Below are positions 1 to 4,719 of a stretch of DNA of 5,410 nucleotides, one piece after another; positions within the stretch are counted from its first letter, which is position 1; each line of letters begins with the position of its first letter. The notes under the pieces are model-generated. The model saw nothing but the letters and a program-made list of their open reading frames with translations. It was not told where the DNA came from and did not search any database. A program made the position numbers and the translations under genes. Origin of the DNA: an uncultured Collinsella sp. (GTDB lineage: Bacteria > Actinomycetota > Coriobacteriia > Coriobacteriales > Coriobacteriaceae); the NCBI GenBank assembly GCA_958350755.1, contig CATWID010000088.1, forward strand, positions 1 through 5,410, written 5' to 3'.

Positions 1-84
1 ATCTCGGGCACTTGGAAAACCCTTAATGGGATGTTGCTCTATCCCATTAAGCTGATCGGTCGCCTGACCATATCGTCAAAATAA
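1..84 (+). CDS. C-terminal end of an unidentified protein (partial, 5' end outside window)
   Basis: Frame 1 is open from the first base and ends at TAA (82-84). It encodes 27 residues beginning ISGTWKTLNG and ending LIGRLTISSK. An open frame this short is not significant alone. What supports it is position: the stop lies 7 nt before a near-perfect intrinsic terminator, as expected for a real gene end, and the other two forward frames close earlier. The tail mixes hydrophobic residues (MLLYPIKLIG) with lysines and arginine, compatible with a membrane-proximal or membrane-protein C-terminus. It is too short to name a family. An 11-bp inverted repeat (22-51) lies inside this coding tail. Confidence 0.6.
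   Translation: MSGTWKTLNGMLLYPIKLIGRLTISSK
22..51. repeat. Perfect 11-bp inverted repeat with 8-nt spacer
   Basis: CTTAATGGGAT (22-32) is the exact reverse complement of ATCCCATTAAG (41-51), separated by GTTGCTCT. It lies in the last codons of the upstream gene, about 40 nt before that gene's terminator. It could form an RNA hairpin in the 3' end of the mRNA or be an operator-like site. There is no T-tract after it, so it is not itself a terminator. Confidence 0.6.
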
Positions 85-91
85 TCTCCGC

Positions 92-127
92 AAAAGACGG
101 CTGCTCCGTTTGGAGGGCCGTCTTTTT
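92..127 (+). terminator. Strong intrinsic terminator of the upstream gene
   Basis: AAAAGACGGC (92-101) pairs perfectly with GCCGTCTTTT (117-126). Inside it, CTCC (104-107) pairs with GGAG (112-115) around a GTTT loop, and T-rich sequence (123-127) forms the release tract. It begins 7 nt after the stop at 82-84. Only 16 nt separate its end from the next ATG, so the next gene either uses a promoter overlapping this element or depends on read-through. Confidence 0.9.
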
Positions 128-135
128 GGTATAAG
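127..135 (+). promoter_or_regulatory. Candidate extended -10 promoter overlapping the terminator tail
   Basis: TGG-TATAAG (127-135) fits the extended -10 pattern TGnTATAAT with one mismatch in the hexamer. Upstream, the expected -35 position falls inside the terminator stem-loop and matches TTGACA poorly, which extended -10 promoters can tolerate. A start about 7 nt downstream would fall near 142. The mRNA would then be leaderless for the ATG at 144, or would have a short leader for the in-frame ATG at 168, which has GAAAGG (155-160) 7 nt ahead. This is an inference from motif match only. Confidence 0.45.
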
Positions 136-143
136 AGGACGGA

Positions 144-875
144 ATGACTAACACGAAAGGTATGACCATGCCCCAGATTGATGATGCCGAGCTGTTTGGC
201 AATGCCGAGGACCAGCGTGCGTACGAGGACTTTTGCGCCAATCAGGAGGCGGTCGAGAAGTTCACGCTCGACAAGCCCGCGCTTGTCTGCCGTTGGCGCA
301 TGTCCAACAAAAAGGTGCCCATGCTCAACCGCCACATTCGCGCGCTATCCGAGCGCCTGATGCAGGGCGAGCCGCTTACCCATAACATGCTCAGCTGGGC
401 CAAACAGCACGTTGAGTGGTCGCTTGCCGAAGGCGACTACACCGCACGCGACGGCGTGCTCATGCTGGTGATCGACATCAACGGCAACGCCGCCATGACG
501 GTGGGGGAGTACGAGCCGCTCGCCGATACGTCGGCCAAGGCGCTGCGTGCCCGCTCTGCCGAGGCCCGCTCCGAGGCTGACGAAACTGGTGTGGCGCCCG
601 AGCTGCTCGCCGCCGTCAACAACGGCGAGCTCGCCTTTGTGGCGCCGGCGGACGAGTTCCTGTGCGGCACGGCGACGCTCATCGAGCAGCTGGCCCAGAC
701 CAAGGGCATCCCGGTCACGCGCGTAGACATTCCCGCGCAGCTTAAGGGCGCGTTGTTCCTGGTGAGCGACGAGCACGGCGTGGTCCCCGCAACCGAGACG
801 GACGCCGCCGAGGCCGACGCCGCGACGGTCGCCTTCTTCGCCGAAGGCTACGAAAAGCTCCGTGCCCGCTGCTAA
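144..875 (+). CDS. Uncharacterised 243-aa protein with possible degenerate class-IV aminotransferase (fold-type IV PLP) pattern
   Basis: This is a soluble-looking protein with no signal peptide or membrane helix; I do not recognise it with certainty. The order of segments resembles class-IV aminotransferases/ADC lyases: a start like 'LVCRWRMSNKKVPMLNRHIRAL' in two parts, residues 47-57 and 58-68 (family: strand, then 'HLxRL'); a strand after DGVL (103-106); a lysine at 132 where a PLP lysine could fall; GTATLIEQLAQTKGIPV (175-191), like the family's 'GITRxxVxELAxxxGIPV'; and LKGALFLVSDEHGVVPAT (200-217), like 'AdEvFltgtxxgvxPVT'. The stretch between K132 and 175 is short and lacks the usual Glu/Asn signature, so activity may be lost. 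Two starts compete. ATG 144 has GAGG 5 nt upstream. ATG 168 (235 aa, MPQIDDAELF) has GAAAGG 7 nt upstream and fits the promoter at 127-135 better. The C-terminal third is Ala/Asp/Glu-rich. Confidence 0.85.
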   Translation: MTNTKGMTMPQIDDAELFGNAEDQRAYEDFCANQEAVEKFTLDKPALVCRWRMSNKKVPMLNRHIRALSERLMQGEPLTHNMLSWAKQHVEWSLAEGDYTARDGVLMLVIDINGNAAMTVGEYEPLADTSAKALRARSAEARSEADETGVAPELLAAVNNGELAFVAPADEFLCGTATLIEQLAQTKGIPVTRVDIPAQLKGALFLVSDEHGVVPATETDAAEADAATVAFFAEGYEKLRARC

Positions 876-924
876 ATGATTTTTCTGGGACGGGGATTTT
901 AATAATCATTTGATCCCCGCGCCC
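874..924. repeat. Interleaved inverted repeats in the gap before the response regulator
   Basis: Two inverted repeats overlap in a mutually exclusive, pseudoknot-like order. AAATGATT (874-881) is complementary to AATCATTT (904-911). CGGGGAT (891-897) is complementary to ATCCCCG (913-919), and is extendable by GGG (887-889) with CCC (922-924) across a small internal loop. No T-tract follows, so it does not look like an intrinsic terminator. It could be a switchable leader structure or a copy of a dispersed intergenic repeat; neither can be decided from one copy. The rest of the gap to 1053 is GC-rich, with no convincing -35/-10 pair (only a lone CATAAT at 1015-1020). Confidence 0.55.
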
Positions 925-954
925 GTTGCGAGCGAGGGGCGAGCCAACGCTTTC

Positions 955-969
955 GTTCGCGAACAGTTC
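955..969. promoter_or_regulatory. Palindromic candidate operator upstream of the response regulator
   Basis: GTTCGCGAAC (955-964) is a perfect 10-bp palindrome followed after one base by a further GTTC (966-969), giving three half-sites. It lies about 85-99 nt before the regulator's ATG. A related arrangement (GTTCCCGAAC plus GAAC) lies just after the kinase gene at 2808-2823. OmpR-family regulators bind repeated half-sites, so autoregulation is possible. However, the same pattern also occurs inside uppP coding sequence (3870-3885), so chance cannot be excluded. Confidence 0.3.
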
Positions 970-1053
970 TGTCACCTTGTCGCCGCGCGAGGCGCGTACT
1001 TGCGGCTCCGCAGCCATAATGGTGGCAAGACAACCAAGAAGGGAGCGGAATCC

Positions 1054-1725
1054 ATGGCGCTGATTTATATCGTTGAGGACGACGAGCCCATTCGTCGTGA
1101 GCTTATCGACATCCTTGCCCGCGCCGGGTTTGAAATCGAGGCCTGCGAATCGTTCGAGCATGTCTCGCGCGATATTCTCGCCGCCGCGCCCGATCTGGTG
1201 CTGCTCGACCTCACGCTTCCCGTCAAGGACGGCCAGCATATCTGCCACGAGGTTCGCCGCGAATCCGAGGTCCCCATCATCGTCCTCACGTCGCGCACGA
1301 CCGAGATCGACGAGGTCATGGCCATGACGCTCGGCGCGGACGACTTTGTTCCCAAGCCCTATAGCGCCCGTGTGCTCGTGGCGCGCATCAATGCCTTGCT
1401 GCGTCGCACCGCGGCGGCGGGCGAGCGCAGCACGCTCGTCCACAAGGGACTGGAGCTCGACCTCGCACGCTCCATGGTCACCAACACGCAAACGGGCACC
1501 AGCACCGAGCTCACCAAAAACGAGCTGCGTATCCTCTCGCTGCTTCTGAGCCGCGCGGGCAAGATCGTTTCGCGCTCGGCCATCATGCAGGACCTGTGGG
1601 ACTCCGACGCCTTTGTGGACGACAATACGCTCACCGTCAACATCAACCGCCTGCGCACCACGCTCGAAAAAATCGGCATCAAGGGGTATTTGACGACGCA
1701 TCGCGGCCAAGGCTATTCGGTCTAG
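1054..1725 (+). CDS. OmpR-family response regulator, BceR/GraR-like (223 aa)
   Basis: This is a phosphorylation-controlled transcription factor and the probable partner of the kinase encoded next. Residues 1-115 form a receiver domain: acidic pocket D9-D10 (IVEDDE), phospho-acceptor D52 (LVLLDLTLP), switch T79 (IIVLTSR) and conserved K101 (FVPKPY). Residues about 130-223 form a winged-helix DNA-binding domain with LTKNELRILSLL, the recognition-helix region VDDNTLTVNINRLR and the terminal wing RGQGYSV. The length is standard for the family. ATG 1054 is chosen because it begins directly at the receiver (MALIYIVEDD) and has AAGGGAG (1039-1045) 8 nt upstream; the frame stays open back to about 910, but that stretch lacks receiver features. 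Its stop lies 9 nt before the kinase ATG and overlaps the kinase's SD, indicating translational coupling. The BceR-like assignment rests on the kinase type and on DLTLP/ADDF similarity. Confidence 0.95.
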   Translation: MALIYIVEDDEPIRRELIDILARAGFEIEACESFEHVSRDILAAAPDLVLLDLTLPVKDGQHICHEVRRESEVPIIVLTSRTTEIDEVMAMTLGADDFVPKPYSARVLVARINALLRRTAAAGERSTLVHKGLELDLARSMVTNTQTGTSTELTKNELRILSLLLSRAGKIVSRSAIMQDLWDSDAFVDDNTLTVNINRLRTTLEKIGIKGYLTTHRGQGYSV

Positions 1726-1734
1726 GGGCCGGCT

Positions 1735-2778
1735 ATGTCGTTTGGCAAGTTCTTTAAAGATGCACTGCTTCCCGTCGCCGTGTGGACGTGCGGCGTGCTG
1801 CTGAGCTGCTTTGTGCTGACGGTCGCCGGCGCACCCGTTTCTATCGTGGTCGTGGCGGTTGGCGTGTCCTTTATCTTCGGTATGCTCGGCATCGTGATCG
1901 AGTACGCTCGCCGTCGCCGTTTTCTGCGTCAGTTGGAGCGCGCGGCAGAGGAGCTCGAGAGTCCCGCATGGGTGCAGGAGATGGTGCAATGCCCAACCTA
2001 TGCCGAGGGCGAGCTCGAGTACGAGGTCCTGTGCCGGGTGGGCAAAGCCGCCTGCGACGAGGTTGCCGAGGGCCGGCGTCAGACCGAAGACTATCGCGAC
2101 TATATCGAGAGCTGGGTCCACGAGGCCAAGCTGCCCCTGGCGGCGGCTCACCTGATTCTGGAAAACCTCGACGGCGGCGCAGATGACCCAACACGTGTCG
2201 ATGACCTGGGTCGCGAGTTGGCTCGCGTGGAACGCTATATCGACCAGGCGCTGTACTACGCGCGCTCGGAAGTCGTGGAGCGCGACTACCTGATTCGCCG
2301 CTGGGACCTTAAGACCTTGGTGACGGGTGCGATTAAGGCCAACGCGCGCGAGCTCATTGCGGCGCACGTGGCTCCGGTGTGCGAGAACCTCGACTTCGAG
2401 GTCTTTACCGACGAAAAATGGCTCGAGTTTATCCTGGGCCAGCTCATTCAGAACAGCATTAAATATGCGCGCGAGGACGGCGCGAAGATCGTGTTTTCGG
2501 GCGCGTTACTGGACGAGGGCCTGGCGAGCGAGCGCATCGAGCTCACCGTTGCGGACAACGGCTGCGGCGTGTGTGCGGCAGACCTGCCGCGCGTGTTCGA
2601 GAAGGGCTTTACCGGCGACAACGGCCGCACCACCAAGCGCGCAACGGGCATCGGCCTCTACCTGGTGGCGCGCCTATGCTCCAAGATGGGCATCGACGTC
2701 ACGGCGGCATCCGACTCCGGCGAAGGCTTTGTCGTAACGTTCGCCTTCTCGACGAACAAGTTCCAATACTTTGAGTAG
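1735..2778 (+). CDS. Intramembrane-sensing histidine kinase, BceS-like (347 aa)
   Basis: This membrane kinase should phosphorylate the upstream regulator. Two hydrophobic helices (about residues 11-32 and 35-56) are joined by only a few residues (GAPVS), so it has almost no extracellular sensor, the hallmark of intramembrane-sensing kinases. RRRR (59-62) marks the cytosolic side. The dimerisation/phosphotransfer region contains SWVHEAKLPL with H129, matching the WVHxxKxP form seen in BceS/GraS-type kinases. The ATPase domain has N-box N240 (LIQNSIKYA), G1 box DNGCG (274-278), F-box VFEKGFTG (287-294) and G2 box TGIGLYL (304-310), all intact. AGGGG (1724-1728) lies 6 nt before ATG and overlaps the regulator's stop. 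Family members normally act with a BceAB-type ABC transporter; none is adjacent on either side here. The gene ends in a convergent region facing the stress-protein gene. Confidence 0.95.
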   Translation: MSFGKFFKDALLPVAVWTCGVLLSCFVLTVAGAPVSIVVVAVGVSFIFGMLGIVIEYARRRRFLRQLERAAEELESPAWVQEMVQCPTYAEGELEYEVLCRVGKAACDEVAEGRRQTEDYRDYIESWVHEAKLPLAAAHLILENLDGGADDPTRVDDLGRELARVERYIDQALYYARSEVVERDYLIRRWDLKTLVTGAIKANARELIAAHVAPVCENLDFEVFTDEKWLEFILGQLIQNSIKYAREDGAKIVFSGALLDEGLASERIELTVADNGCGVCAADLPRVFEKGFTGDNGRTTKRATGIGLYLVARLCSKMGIDVTAASDSGEGFVVTFAFSTNKFQYFE

Positions 2779-2782
2779 CCGG

Positions 2783-2804
2783 GCCGTCTTGCGCTGCGGA
2801 CGGC
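2783..2804 (+). other. Small hairpin just after the kinase stop
   Basis: GCCGTC (2783-2788) pairs with GACGGC (2799-2804) around a 10-nt loop, starting 5 nt after the kinase stop. It is followed by TATGTT rather than a run of T, so it is at best a weak terminator or an mRNA 3'-end stabilising hairpin. Confidence 0.4.
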
Positions 2805-2826
2805 TATGTTCCCGAACGTGAACATA
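2805..2826. promoter_or_regulatory. Palindromic candidate protein-binding site downstream of the kinase
   Basis: TATGTTC (2805-2811) is the reverse complement of GAACATA (2820-2826). Nested inside it is GTTCCCGAAC (2808-2817). The half-site GTTC/GAAC therefore occurs three times at 6-nt steps. It resembles the palindrome ahead of the regulator gene (955-969). It could be an operator or a simple hairpin; no gene clearly starts just downstream. Confidence 0.3.
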
Positions 2827-2848
2827 ACTATGAGGCTCAAATGGATCT

Positions 2849-2886
2849 CCCAAAACAAAAACGTGCAGCCCAAACAAAACGTGCCG
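2849..2886. repeat. Imperfect tandem repeat duplicating a T-tract (minus-strand reading)
   Basis: CCCAAAACAAAAACGTGCAG (2849-2868) is followed directly by CCCAAACAAAACGTGCCG (2869-2886), differing by two single-base length changes and one substitution. Read on the minus strand, both copies place T-rich sequence after the terminator stem at 2880-2905, so the release tract of the leftward terminator is present twice. Confidence 0.6.
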
Positions 2887-2914
2887 CCCCAAACGGGGCG
2901 GCACGCCATCTTTT
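2880..2914. terminator. Bidirectional intrinsic terminator between convergent genes
   Basis: CGTGCCGCCCC (2880-2890) pairs perfectly with GGGGCGGCACG (2895-2905) around an AAAC loop. On the minus strand the stem is followed at once by TTTTGTTT, a good release tract that would end leftward transcription from the stress-protein gene. On the plus strand a weaker ATCTTTT (2908-2914) follows three bases later and could end transcription from the kinase gene. The placement between convergent genes fits this dual role. Confidence 0.85.
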
Positions 2915-2945
2915 ATCAGCCAACTCGCTGAAGTAAGGCTGCGAA

Positions 2946-3038
2946 GGCCGCGAGGCCGGGAGGGGTTTCCTAAGGGCACATCCCGCAGCCGCAACGCGGC
3001 GAGGACGTGCCCGTGGAAACCCCGCAGGCCCCGCGGCC
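2946..3038. other. 93-nt nested inverted repeat (highly structured element) in the stress-protein 3' region
   Basis: Successive complementary blocks stack into one long hairpin. GGCCGCG (2946-2952) pairs with CGCGGCC (3032-3038), GGCC (2954-2957) with GGCC (3027-3030), GGGGTTTCC (2962-2970) with GGAAACCCC (3015-3023), GGGCAC (2974-2979) with GTGCCC (3007-3012), and GCCGC (2988-2992) with GCGGC (2996-3000) around an AAC loop. That is 31 pairs with small internal loops. It begins 14 nt past the stress-protein stop on the minus strand and precedes that strand's terminator, so it would be transcribed in the 3' UTR. It matches no RNA family I recognise; the conserved apical sequence of small SRP RNA is absent. 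A regulatory or stabilising RNA, or a palindromic repeat element, are all possible. Confidence 0.6.
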
Positions 3039-3051
3039 GGTGGGAGCAACG

Positions 3052-3489
3052 CTACTTTACGACCAAAATGTCGCAGTCGGTATTGCGCAGCAGGAACGTC
3101 GAAATCGAACCCAGAAGCGCATACTTGATCGAGGACAGGCCGCGAGCGCCGCAGAGCACCAGGTCGGGCTTGACCACGTCGAGCATCTCGTCTTTGAGCG
3201 TCTCGCGAATACGACCGGCACGTATCATGACCTCGACCTCGGGAATATCGGGATTGGCCTTGGCCTCTTCGAGCTGCTTTTCGATGGAGTTCTTAAAGGC
3301 CTCCTCCAGACCGTTGACCAAATCGACCGGATAGGAGCCGGCGCTCTCGAGCGCCGTGGAATCGATAACGTGGCCGATAATCAGCTTGGCGCCGTTGTTC
3401 GCGGCGACCTTGATGGCGCGTGCGAGCACAAAATCCTGCTGCTCAGTACCGTCGAGTGAAACAAATACCTTGGTGTAACCCTCGTTCAT
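3052..3489 (-). CDS. Universal stress protein, ATP-binding UspA-type (145 aa)
   Basis: This single-domain cytosolic Usp has the standard length for the family. The N-terminal strand KVFVSLDGT carries D13, the position that contacts adenine in ATP-binding members. Near the C-terminus, GARGLSSIKYALLGS (114-128) fits the nucleotide motif G-2x-G-9x-G-S exactly, placing it with ATP-binding (MJ0577-like) rather than non-binding UspA proteins. The central part (GLEEAFKNSIEKQLEEA) is a long amphipathic helix, and the chain ends in the usual strand CDILVVK. The ATG at 3489-3487 has a strong AAGGAGG (minus strand, 3501-3495) 5 nt upstream. It is transcribed alone, convergent with the kinase gene and divergent from uppP, with a terminator at 2905-2880. 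Usps generally accumulate under starvation, oxidative or energy stress; the specific client here is unknown. Confidence 0.95.
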   Translation of the reverse strand: MNEGYTKVFVSLDGTEQQDFVLARAIKVAANNGAKLIIGHVIDSTALESAGSYPVDLVNGLEEAFKNSIEKQLEEAKANPDIPEVEVMIRAGRIRETLKDEMLDVVKPDLVLCGARGLSSIKYALLGSISTFLLRNTDCDILVVK

Positions 3490-3508
3490 GGTTTCCTCCT
3501 TGGTCTAT

Positions 3509-3531
3509 CGCACGGGCGCGGGGCTCGTGCG
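3509..3531 (-). other. Leader hairpin upstream of the stress-protein ribosome site
   Basis: Nine pairs (one G-U) form between 3509-3517 and 3523-3531 around a 5-nt GC-rich loop. On the minus strand the hairpin ends 7 nt before AAGGAGG, so it lies in the probable 5' UTR without hiding the ribosome site. It may be a stabilising hairpin, or just a product of the GC-rich sequence. Confidence 0.4.
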
Positions 3532-3579
3532 TCGGGCGGGCGCGGGTGCGTTGACCGCCGGACACTTTATCTTGTTGCA

Positions 3580-3585
3580 GTTATA
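3580..3585 (-). promoter_or_regulatory. Candidate -10 box for the stress-protein gene
   Basis: On the minus strand, 3585-3580 reads TATAAC, five of six matches to TATAAT, in a locally AT-richer island between GC-rich flanks. The position 17 nt upstream gives a poor -35. If used, transcription would start near 3573 and leave a leader of about 84 nt containing the hairpin at 3509-3531. No experimental support. Confidence 0.35.
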
Positions 3586-3606
3586 CCCAAGGATTTCGGT
3601 TTAACT

Positions 3607-3637
3607 GCTCGCAATTCTGTGAACGGGCGAGTTTTTT
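3607..3637 (+). terminator. Weak terminator or attenuator-like hairpin in the uppP leader
   Basis: GCTCGC (3607-3612) pairs with GCGAGT (3627-3632, one G-U) and is followed by a run of six T (3632-3637). The stem is short and the loop is 14 nt, so termination would be inefficient. It lies about 100 nt before the uppP start. It could attenuate uppP if the promoter lies upstream, for example around TTGCAG (3575-3580) with TTTAAC (3600-3605), which has a long 19-nt spacer. It may also be fortuitous. Confidence 0.3.
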
Positions 3638-3738
3638 GGTAAGGGTAGGCGCGGTCGCACCGCCAACGGTTGATAATGGGACATCGCCCGCATCGTCCGC
3701 AGAACATCTACCGGCGGGTGTCTAACGAGGGGGTCCCT

Positions 3739-4719
3739 TTGGATATCATCGAGCTTTTAAAATCTGCCTTCATGGGCCTGGTCGAGGGCATCACCGAATG
3801 GCTGCCCGTTTCGTCGACCGGTCACATGATCTTGGTGGACGAGTTCGTCAAGATGAACGTGAGCGAGACGTTCTGGAACATGTTCCTGGTCGTGATTCAG
3901 CTTGGCGCCATTTTGGCCGTCTGTGTGCTGTTCTTCCATGAGCTCAATCCGTTCTCGCCCAGCAAGGGCAAGGAGGGCCGTCACGACACCTGGGTGCTGT
4001 GGGGCAAGATTGTGCTCGGTTGCATTCCTGCGGCGGCGATCGGCCTGCCGCTCAACGACTGGATGGAGGAGCATTTCTACAACGCTCCCGTCGTGGCGCT
4101 GGCGCTCATTGTGTACGGCGTGCTGTTTATCGTGATCGAGAACTGGCGCGCGAGCAAGCGCGAGGAAATGGCCGTTGCCGGTTCGTTTGGTTCGCGTGCT
4201 GTGGTGTCGGGTGGACGTCCCGCCGGTGCGCACTTTGCGGCGCCCGCCACGGCTACCGCTGAGGATGAGGACGATGACGAGAATCTGGACTTTGGTTCCA
4301 TCGCCACGCTCGAGGATCTAAGCTGGAAGACTGCGCTGGGTATCGGCTGCTTCCAGGTGCTTTCGCTGGTGCCTGGTACGTCTCGCTCCGGTTCTACCAT
4401 CATCGGCGGCCTGCTTTTGGGCTGCACGCGCTCGGTGGCGTCTAAGTTCACGTTCTTCCTGGCCATCCCTGTCATGTTTGGCGCGAGTGCGCTCAAGCTG
4501 GTCAAGTACTTCATCAAGGGCGGCACGTTCGGCACCAACGAGATCGCCATCTTGGGCGTGGGCTGCGTCGTCGCCTTTGTGGTGTCGCTCATTGCCATCA
4601 AGTGGCTTATGGGCTTCGTTCGCCGTCACGACTTCAAGTGCTTCGGCGTCTACCGCATCATCCTGGGCATCGTGGTGCTCGCGTACTTCTTCGTTCTGGA
4701 GCCTATGCTCGGCCTGTAA
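3739..4719 (+). CDS. uppP: Undecaprenyl-diphosphate phosphatase UppP/BacA (326 aa, with an acidic insert)
   Basis: This integral membrane enzyme hydrolyses undecaprenyl pyrophosphate to undecaprenyl phosphate, the lipid carrier for peptidoglycan and other wall polymers; overproduction of the family gives bacitracin resistance. Motif 1, VEGITEWLPVSSTGH (15-29), holds E16, E20, S26 and H29. Motif 2, PGTSRSGST (212-220), holds R216, equivalent to the essential Arg174 of E. coli BacA. Several hydrophobic helices surround both. The start is TTG 3739: the protein then begins M-DIIELLKSAFMG like its relatives, and GAGGGGG (3727-3733) sits 5 nt upstream. The frame is open back to 3670 but carries no conserved residues there. 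Compared with E. coli, about 40-45 extra residues (roughly 140-190) lie between the helix ending IVIENW and LSWKTALGIG, Gly/Ala-rich then strongly acidic (EDEDDDE, 175-181). A strong terminator follows. Confidence 0.96.
   Translation: MDIIELLKSAFMGLVEGITEWLPVSSTGHMILVDEFVKMNVSETFWNMFLVVIQLGAILAVCVLFFHELNPFSPSKGKEGRHDTWVLWGKIVLGCIPAAAIGLPLNDWMEEHFYNAPVVALALIVYGVLFIVIENWRASKREEMAVAGSFGSRAVVSGGRPAGAHFAAPATATAEDEDDDENLDFGSIATLEDLSWKTALGIGCFQVLSLVPGTSRSGSTIIGGLLLGCTRSVASKFTFFLAIPVMFGASALKLVKYFIKGGTFGTNEIAILGVGCVVAFVVSLIAIKWLMGFVRRHDFKCFGVYRIILGIVVLAYFFVLEPMLGL

Noticed and set aside
910..1053. Longer version of the response regulator starting from an upstream TTG
   Set aside because: The added 48 residues lack receiver-domain features and overlap the intergenic palindromes. 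ATG 1054 has a well-spaced SD and begins exactly at the receiver domain.
742..2367. 541-codon open frame on the minus strand, opposite the regulator and kinase
   Set aside because: It is antisense to two intact, motif-rich genes, has Arg/His/Gly-rich low-complexity translation ending in poly-Arg, and shows no recognisable domain. It is the expected artefact of GC-rich third codon positions.
2841..2936. 31-codon plus-strand ORF starting MDLPKQKRAA, with GAGG 5 nt upstream
   Set aside because: Its coding sequence contains the tandem repeat and both arms of the bidirectional terminator, so its sequence is explained by those elements. It is worth reconsidering only if ribosome profiling shows signal.
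2946..3038. Small SRP RNA, or integron attC site, as explanation for the long hairpin
   Set aside because: The conserved SRP apical loop sequence is missing, and no integrase, cassette array or attC-type core boxes were seen.
2837..3049. 70-codon minus-strand ORF downstream of the stress-protein gene
   Set aside because: It runs through the 93-nt hairpin and the terminator and has no ribosome site or recognisable motif.
3052..3459. Plus-strand ORF across the stress-protein gene
   Set aside because: It is a shadow frame; the minus strand carries the complete Usp motif G-2x-G-9x-G-S and a strong SD.
3670..3738. Upstream extension of UppP (from 3670, or from GTG at 3718)
   Set aside because: The added residues are unlike any UppP N-terminus. 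TTG 3739 gives the expected MDIIELLK start, with GAGGGGG correctly spaced.
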